9,735 nt of DNA from Candidatus Aenigmatarchaeota archaeon (GTDB taxonomy: Archaea > Aenigmatarchaeota > Aenigmatarchaeia > PWEA01): positions 1 through 9,735 of the forward strand of contig PUKU01000021.1 of the NCBI GenBank assembly GCA_003550625.1, read 5' to 3'. The notes beneath the pieces are model-generated. The model searched no databases. It was not told the origin of the DNA and worked only from the letters and a program-made list of their open reading frames with translations. Of this stretch, positions 6,921 through 9,735 are shown piece after piece (within the stretch, counting starts at the first letter, position 1; every line of letters starts with the position of its first letter). Made by a program: the position numbers and the translations under genes.

Positions 6921-6944
6921 ATGCCATCCAGAAGATGTTTCCTG

Positions 6945-7490
6945 TTACTCGTACTCGCCCTTCAGGTTCACGTAGCTTCTTGCCATCTTGTCCATTATTT
7001 CCTTATCCTGTTCCTGTAGCTCCCTTACCTTTTCGGCTGGATTTCCACTGTATACGGAATTTGGTTCTGTTTCAGTTCCAGGTGGAAGTAGACTTGCTGC
7101 TCCTACAATTGTGTTTTCCTTTATCTTCGTGTGGTGGAGTGCTGTGACGTTTATTCCTATCATCACGTTGTCGTCTACGTCGCAGCCATCGAGTACTGTG
7201 CCATGTGCAACAGTGACGTTGTTTCCTATTACAACACCTTTCTTTGAGTTGGGATGTATCACTACGTTGTCCTGTATGTTGGTGTTTGAACCTACTTTGA
7301 CCTTTCCTATATCTCCTCTTATGATCGCACCAGGCCAGACAGAACTGTTTTCGCCTATCTCCACATCACCTATCAGAACTGCATCTGGGGCTACCCACGC
7401 AGTCTCGTGTACATGTGGATATGGACTCTCCGTTGAACTACCGCTTCTCCTGAAAGTAGAGAAAAAATTTTCCTTTAATTTCCTTAACAC
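6945..7490 (-). CDS. Gamma-class carbonic anhydrase-like left-handed beta-helix protein
   Basis: 181 aa from a GTG start supported by GGAGGGG 5 nt upstream. Hexapeptide repeats form a left-handed beta helix over about 30-150 (VLIGDVEIGENSSVWPG, VVIGNNVTVAHG, NVMIGIN, NTIVGAAS), and a C-terminal helix follows. Residues R58, Q73-D74 and H79 (NIQDNVVIHPN) match the Cam/YrdA family. H96 is present in VTVAHGTVLDGC, but the position five residues later, a zinc His in Cam (H122), is D101. The family hydrates CO2 or has unresolved roles, and activity here is uncertain because of that change. The first 20 residues are a basic, Ser-rich extension. It lies upstream of fen with a 24-nt gap. A RuBisCO operon is nearby, but a functional link is only a guess. 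Confidence 0.85.
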   Translation of the reverse strand: MLRKLKENFFSTFRRSGSSTESPYPHVHETAWVAPDAVLIGDVEIGENSSVWPGAIIRGDIGKVKVGSNTNIQDNVVIHPNSKKGVVIGNNVTVAHGTVLDGCDVDDNVMIGINVTALHHTKIKENTIVGAASLLPPGTETEPNSVYSGNPAEKVRELQEQDKEIMDKMARSYVNLKGEYE

Positions 7491-7495
7491 ACTAT

Positions 7496-7502
7496 CCCCT
7501 CC
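7496..7502 (-). promoter_or_regulatory. Shine-Dalgarno for the GTG start of the carbonic anhydrase-like gene
   Basis: The complement reads GGAGGGG and sits 5 nt before the GTG at 7488-7490. This fixes the start codon, since the first alternative in-frame ATG would remove conserved sequence. Confidence 0.7.
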
Positions 7503-7520
7503 TTTATCTTAATCGACTAC

Positions 7521-7536
7521 CTTTTTAAATATTTTG
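7521..7536 (-). promoter_or_regulatory. TATA-like promoter for the carbonic anhydrase-like/fen operon
   Basis: The complement contains AATATTTAAAAAG, an AT-rich box 31-46 bp before the GTG start. A start site about 25 bp downstream would leave a short leader of roughly 10-15 nt that holds the Shine-Dalgarno. The gap between the two genes (7491-7575) has no other recognisable element. Confidence 0.45.
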
Positions 7537-7575
7537 AATTCTTCGTGATAAACTGATGTTTTATTTCTGTTTCTT

Positions 7576-7878
7576 TCATTCTTTGGGGATTGCCAAGGGA
7601 CTAACGAGATCTTCATACACGGTTTCTGCCTTTATGTCGTAATTTCTTTCTTCGTTGAATTTCTCTATGGAATCCTCTTCGAGCGTCATCTCTGCACCTT
7701 CGTCACAGATGGGTTCTATGTATATCTTTTTTCCGTCAGAGGATACAAGGGAATCCACGTATGAATGTTTCGGATGACCTTCTTCCAGCTCCTTTTCCTT
7801 CAGTACCTCCCTCAGAAGATACTGTGTTGAGTCATTAAGCTGGGAAAAATATCTATCAAAACTTAACTTTTCGGTCAT
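7576..7878 (-). CDS. Hypothetical 100-aa acidic protein
   Basis: 100 aa, acidic, with no membrane span, no cysteine pair and no recognised motif. The N-terminal part (about 1-33) looks helical (FDRYFSQLNDSTQYLLREVL). The middle (about 48-66) contains beta-like KKIYIEPICDEG. The last part again seems helical and ends in PKE. A perfect GGAGGTGA lies 6 nt before the ATG and a TATA-like box is upstream, which strongly supports real expression. It stands as a single-gene unit: 72 bp follow the DUF123 gene and 85 bp precede the carbonic anhydrase-like gene. I do not recognise it and assign no function. Confidence 0.8.
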   Translation of the reverse strand: MTEKLSFDRYFSQLNDSTQYLLREVLKEKELEEGHPKHSYVDSLVSSDGKKIYIEPICDEGAEMTLEEDSIEKFNEERNYDIKAETVYEDLVSPLAIPKE

Positions 7879-7884
7879 AGTATT

Positions 7885-7892
7885 TCACCTCC
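7885..7892 (-). promoter_or_regulatory. Full-length Shine-Dalgarno of the 100-aa gene
   Basis: The complement reads GGAGGTGA, eight bases complementary to the archaeal 16S 3' end, with a 6-nt spacer to the ATG at 7876-7878. It is the strongest ribosome binding site in the window, implying efficient translation of this small protein. Confidence 0.8.
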
Positions 7893-7899
7893 GGTTATC

Positions 7900-7935
7900 T
7901 GCATGCATAGAGTTTCTTGGTTAAAATATATAAAC
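7900..7935 (-). promoter_or_regulatory. TATA box and small palindrome upstream of the 100-aa gene
   Basis: The complement of 7921-7934 is TTTATATATTTTAA, a good archaeal TATA box centred about 50 bp before the ATG. A transcript would start near 7902 with a leader of about 25 nt. The self-complementary octamer TGCATGCA at 7900-7907 falls on that expected start site and could be an operator, although an 8-bp palindrome can occur by chance. Confidence 0.5.
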
Positions 7936-7950
7936 CTATCTTGTATGCGG

Positions 7951-8301
7951 CTAAATTTTGAAGAGATGTGTTTTGCACGGGCAGTCCGATGACCCAAAGC
8001 CAGCCACTGGAATTTCATCAGCTATCTCTGAAACGATATTACTTAGATCACATTCTATTCTTTCCTTTGTCCTGAACTTAACCGTTGCCACTACCTCGGC
8101 CTCGTCAAGAAGGTAGTCGATGTGCCAGTGTTTCTTCTTATCATCAGAAAGATGTCTCCCAACCCTCTTGTCCAGTCCGTTCATCCCTGAGCCTACGTAG
8201 AAGTAGAGACCCGGCTCGAACTCGAAGACCCCAAGACTACCGATCTCCAACTCCTTTTCCTCGGGTAATTTTATAAGGAGTATGTACGATCCCTTGTCCA
8301 A
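7951..8301 (-). CDS. DUF123 GIY-YIG-like nuclease family protein
   Basis: 116 aa, the usual size of stand-alone DUF123 domains. Family features seen are GSYILLI at 4-10, GLYFYVGSGMNGLDKRVGRH at 31-50 (the YIG-like strand and the Arg helix), KKKHWHIDYLL at 55-65, E83 in RIECDLS, and GFGSSDCPCKTHLF at 101-114 with C107, C109 and H112. The family is a divergent GIY-YIG fold often found alone or fused to endonuclease III-like glycosylases, so a DNA repair role is inferred. The start is TTG, the only in-frame start that keeps the conserved N-terminus; GAGGT lies 8 nt upstream. The gene begins 4 nt after the exonuclease stop, indicating one transcript. Confidence 0.88.
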   Translation of the reverse strand: MDKGSYILLIKLPEEKELEIGSLGVFEFEPGLYFYVGSGMNGLDKRVGRHLSDDKKKHWHIDYLLDEAEVVATVKFRTKERIECDLSNIVSEIADEIPVAGFGSSDCPCKTHLFKI

Positions 8302-8305
8302 GCTT

Positions 8306-8797
8306 TCAACCTCTGGTATCGTTTAGCTTCTTTTCTATCGTTCTTTCTACTTTTACTAGGTTAACGACATCCTCCCTGTTGTACATCAGAAGCTTCCTAA
8401 GCGATTCTTTACAGCCTTTTCTTTGGTACTTCTTCCAGAGACGTACTGCCTCCGAGCCGCCACATACGCCCGAGTCTCTGCCAACGCCGATCTCCTTCTC
8501 TATCTTTTTCAGCCCGCCCTTCAAGCCTACTTTCCAACCAAGATACATGAGATCCTTGTGATTACCGTTTAGCTCTATATCGTACTTTTCCTTTAGAAAT
8601 GGGACGTCGAACCTCTTGCCGTTGTACGTGACGATACAGTCTGCATTTTCTATGAGCTCACAAAGGTTTTCTTCACATAGGTTTCTTCCCTTTACGAGCT
8701 GATAGACCTTTTCTCTGTCGTACGCACCCACAACGGTTACGTCGTGTCTCTGTTTACTGAGTCCGGTTGTCTCTATATCGAGATATAACTTCTTCAT
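8306..8797 (-). CDS. RNase H-fold 3'-5' exonuclease (YprB/RNase_H_2 type)
   Basis: 163 aa from the ATG at 8797. The open frame extends 26 codons further to 8875, but that stretch covers the divergent promoter and overlaps the next gene's start, and the conserved fold begins right after the internal Met (MKKLYLDIETTGLS). DEDD-type residues seen are D7 and E9 (Exo I), N59 and D64 in TYNGKRFDVPFL (Exo II), D82, and Y139-D143 in YNREDVVNL (Exo III). GSEAVRLWKKYQRKG at 114-128 is typical of the YprB-like group. A 3'-5' exonuclease on DNA or RNA is expected; the substrate is unknown. It shares a transcript with the DUF123 nuclease gene. Confidence 0.85.
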   Translation of the reverse strand: MKKLYLDIETTGLSKQRHDVTVVGAYDREKVYQLVKGRNLCEENLCELIENADCIVTYNGKRFDVPFLKEKYDIELNGNHKDLMYLGWKVGLKGGLKKIEKEIGVGRDSGVCGGSEAVRLWKKYQRKGCKESLRKLLMYNREDVVNLVKVERTIEKKLNDTRG

Positions 8798-8873
8798 ACT
8801 ACCCCGAGGAATATTGTTAGTTACCAAATAAAAATGTACATAACTTTTTAGTTTCCGAGGATAAGCTATATCC
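8798..8873. promoter_or_regulatory. Divergent promoter region between exonuclease and zinc-ribbon genes
   Basis: The complement of 8826-8836 (CATTTTTATTT) is a TATA-like box centred about 33 bp before the exonuclease ATG, giving a leader of a few bases. On the plus strand CTTTTTAG at 8844-8851 is centred about 26 bp before the zinc-ribbon ATG, which suits a leaderless start. Neither gene has a good Shine-Dalgarno. Unlike the 3962-4000 gap, the two boxes point away from each other with little promoter overlap. Confidence 0.5.
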
Positions 8874-9071
8874 ATGGGTGAAAGAATCTACTACCACCAG
8901 TGTCCGGACTGTGGTTTCAAGCAGAAATCGATGGCAAAGAAACGTATCCGGTGCCATAAGTGTGGTTCTACTTACAGGGAAAAGACCAGTCGCTGTTCAC
9001 CACCAAAACCCAAGGAAGGGGATGGTAGATTCAAGAAAGCTAGCAGTAGAGATGAAGACGGTGCATGGTAA
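8874..9071 (+). CDS. Small zinc-ribbon protein
   Basis: 65 aa. Two CxxC knuckles, C10-C13 (CPDC) and C27-C30 (CHKC), are 13 residues apart and form a single zinc ribbon. The intervening and following residues are basic (KKRIR, YREK), suggesting nucleic-acid binding. A further Cys (C41) lies outside the ribbon. The last 25 residues are charged and probably disordered. Its stop codon TAA is immediately followed by the ATG of the OGG gene, so the two are cotranscribed and probably translationally coupled. A DNA repair or replication accessory role is inferred from that coupling only. Confidence 0.82.
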   Translation: MGERIYYHQCPDCGFKQKSMAKKRIRCHKCGSTYREKTSRCSPPKPKEGDGRFKKASSRDEDGAW

Positions 9072-9735
9072 ATGGTAGAGACTATAGATCTGGGGGAACC
9101 GTTTGATTTGAAGAAGACACTCGAGTGTGGACAGACGTTCTCCTGGTGCAAGAAAAGAGAGGGTAGAACAAGCAAGTACTGGACCGTTAGGAACGACGGT
9201 GTACTGGTGGTTTGGCAGGAAGGCGACACGTTATACTACGAAAACTATGGCAAGAGGATAGATCCAAGGACGGTTTTGCGGCTCGATGACCCCCTTGAAG
9301 ATATATACGAACAGATAGACAGAGACGAATTTATCCATAGGTCTATAGTTACTAACCATGGGTTCCGTCTTGTGAGAGATGATTTTTTTCCATGTCTCAT
9401 AGCCTATATAACCTCCGCACAGATGCAGATACCACGTATAAGAAGAATACAGAGGGACCTGGAAAGGAAGTACGGTAAACCTCTTCGTTTCGGTGAGAAG
9501 GAGTACTACAGGTTTCCCCAACCCGAAGAGCTAGCAAAGGTGACAGAGGAAGAGCTCAGAGAACTGGGTATAGGCTACAGGGTCAGTTATTTAGTTAAGA
9601 CTTCAGAGATGCTGAGAGACGGTTTTGTAAAAGAGGAGGAAATATGTGAGATGGACTATACGGAGGCAAGGGAGGAGATCAAAAAGCTTCCAGGTGTAGG
9701 AAACAAGGTGGCAGACTGTGTTTTACTTTTTTCCA
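9072..9735 (+). CDS. ogg: 8-oxoguanine DNA glycosylase/AP lyase, OGG1 family (partial, 3' end cut)
   Basis: 221 codons are visible and the frame runs off the window. It excises 8-oxoguanine from DNA and cleaves the abasic site. The N-terminal OGG domain covers about 1-95 (FDLKKTLECGQTFSW at 11-25). The helical HhH-GPD domain begins near 105. The helix-hairpin-helix LPGVGNKVADC at 206-216 contains K212, equivalent to the catalytic Lys of human OGG1. The catalytic Asp lies beyond the edge. Where human OGG1 has NNN before the IARI-like segment, this protein has QMQ (117-119) followed by IPRI. The ATG follows the zinc-ribbon stop with no gap, and GGTG lies about 8 nt upstream. Confidence 0.92.
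   Translation, partial: MVETIDLGEPFDLKKTLECGQTFSWCKKREGRTSKYWTVRNDGVLVVWQEGDTLYYENYGKRIDPRTVLRLDDPLEDIYEQIDRDEFIHRSIVTNHGFRLVRDDFFPCLIAYITSAQMQIPRIRRIQRDLERKYGKPLRFGEKEYYRFPQPEELAKVTEEELRELGIGYRVSYLVKTSEMLRDGFVKEEEICEMDYTEAREEIKKLPGVGNKVADCVLLFS

Noticed and set aside
6945..7490. Carbonic anhydrase-like protein as a CO2 supplier for the RuBisCO operon
   Set aside because: It is more than 3.8 kb away in a different transcript with fen, and one zinc ligand is changed. Proximity alone does not support the link.
8798..8875. 26-residue N-terminal extension of the RNase H-fold exonuclease
   Set aside because: It covers the divergent promoter and overlaps the zinc-ribbon start; the conserved fold begins at the ATG at 8797.
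8972..9521. Minus-strand frames opposite the zinc-ribbon and OGG genes (8972-9229 and 9231-9521)
   Set aside because: They are antisense to the OGG coding frame, which runs uninterrupted to the window edge with clear family motifs.

Overview
The window reads as archaeal chromosome. The evidence is a form III RuBisCO with AMP phosphorylase and ribose-1,5-bisphosphate isomerase, a FEN1-type flap endonuclease with a C-terminal PCNA-binding motif, an archaeal-type OGG, TATA-like boxes about 26-28 bp ahead of several start codons, and GGAGGTGA-type ribosome binding sites on others. Genes are tightly packed. Arg is mostly AGA/AGG and Ile is often ATA. The lineage cannot be fixed from this; an uncultured euryarchaeal or DPANN lineage (Nanohaloarchaeota-like) is my low-confidence guess.

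Positions 1-60 hold the last codons of a plus-strand gene. It converges on a four-gene minus-strand operon (3961 to 96): R15P isomerase, RuBisCO, a small SemiSWEET/PQ-loop-like membrane protein, and AMP phosphorylase. Together the three enzymes form the complete archaeal AMP (pentose bisphosphate) pathway: AMP + Pi gives adenine + ribose-1,5-bisphosphate, then ribulose-1,5-bisphosphate, then two 3-phosphoglycerate with CO2 fixed. The small transporter-like gene lies between the last two genes at 3- and 18-nt spacing. It is the most unexpected component of the window.

A 39-bp gap carries two interleaved, oppositely facing TATA-like boxes. They separate this operon from a plus-strand pair: protein-L-isoaspartate methyltransferase and an acidic coiled-coil protein of unknown function. 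The coiled-coil gene collides tail to tail, with a 21-bp overlap, with the minus-strand fen gene. Upstream of fen lies a gamma-carbonic-anhydrase-like protein in which one expected zinc His is Asp.

Further right on the minus strand are an orphan 100-aa acidic protein with its own promoter and a perfect Shine-Dalgarno sequence, and a two-gene unit of an RNase H-fold exonuclease and a DUF123 GIY-YIG-like protein. Divergent from that unit, a 65-aa zinc-ribbon protein is followed directly by an 8-oxoguanine DNA glycosylase cut by the window edge. The right half is therefore rich in DNA repair genes, while the left half is nucleotide salvage and carbon metabolism. No rRNA, tRNA, CRISPR array, insertion sequence or gene-free stretch over 300 bases was seen.
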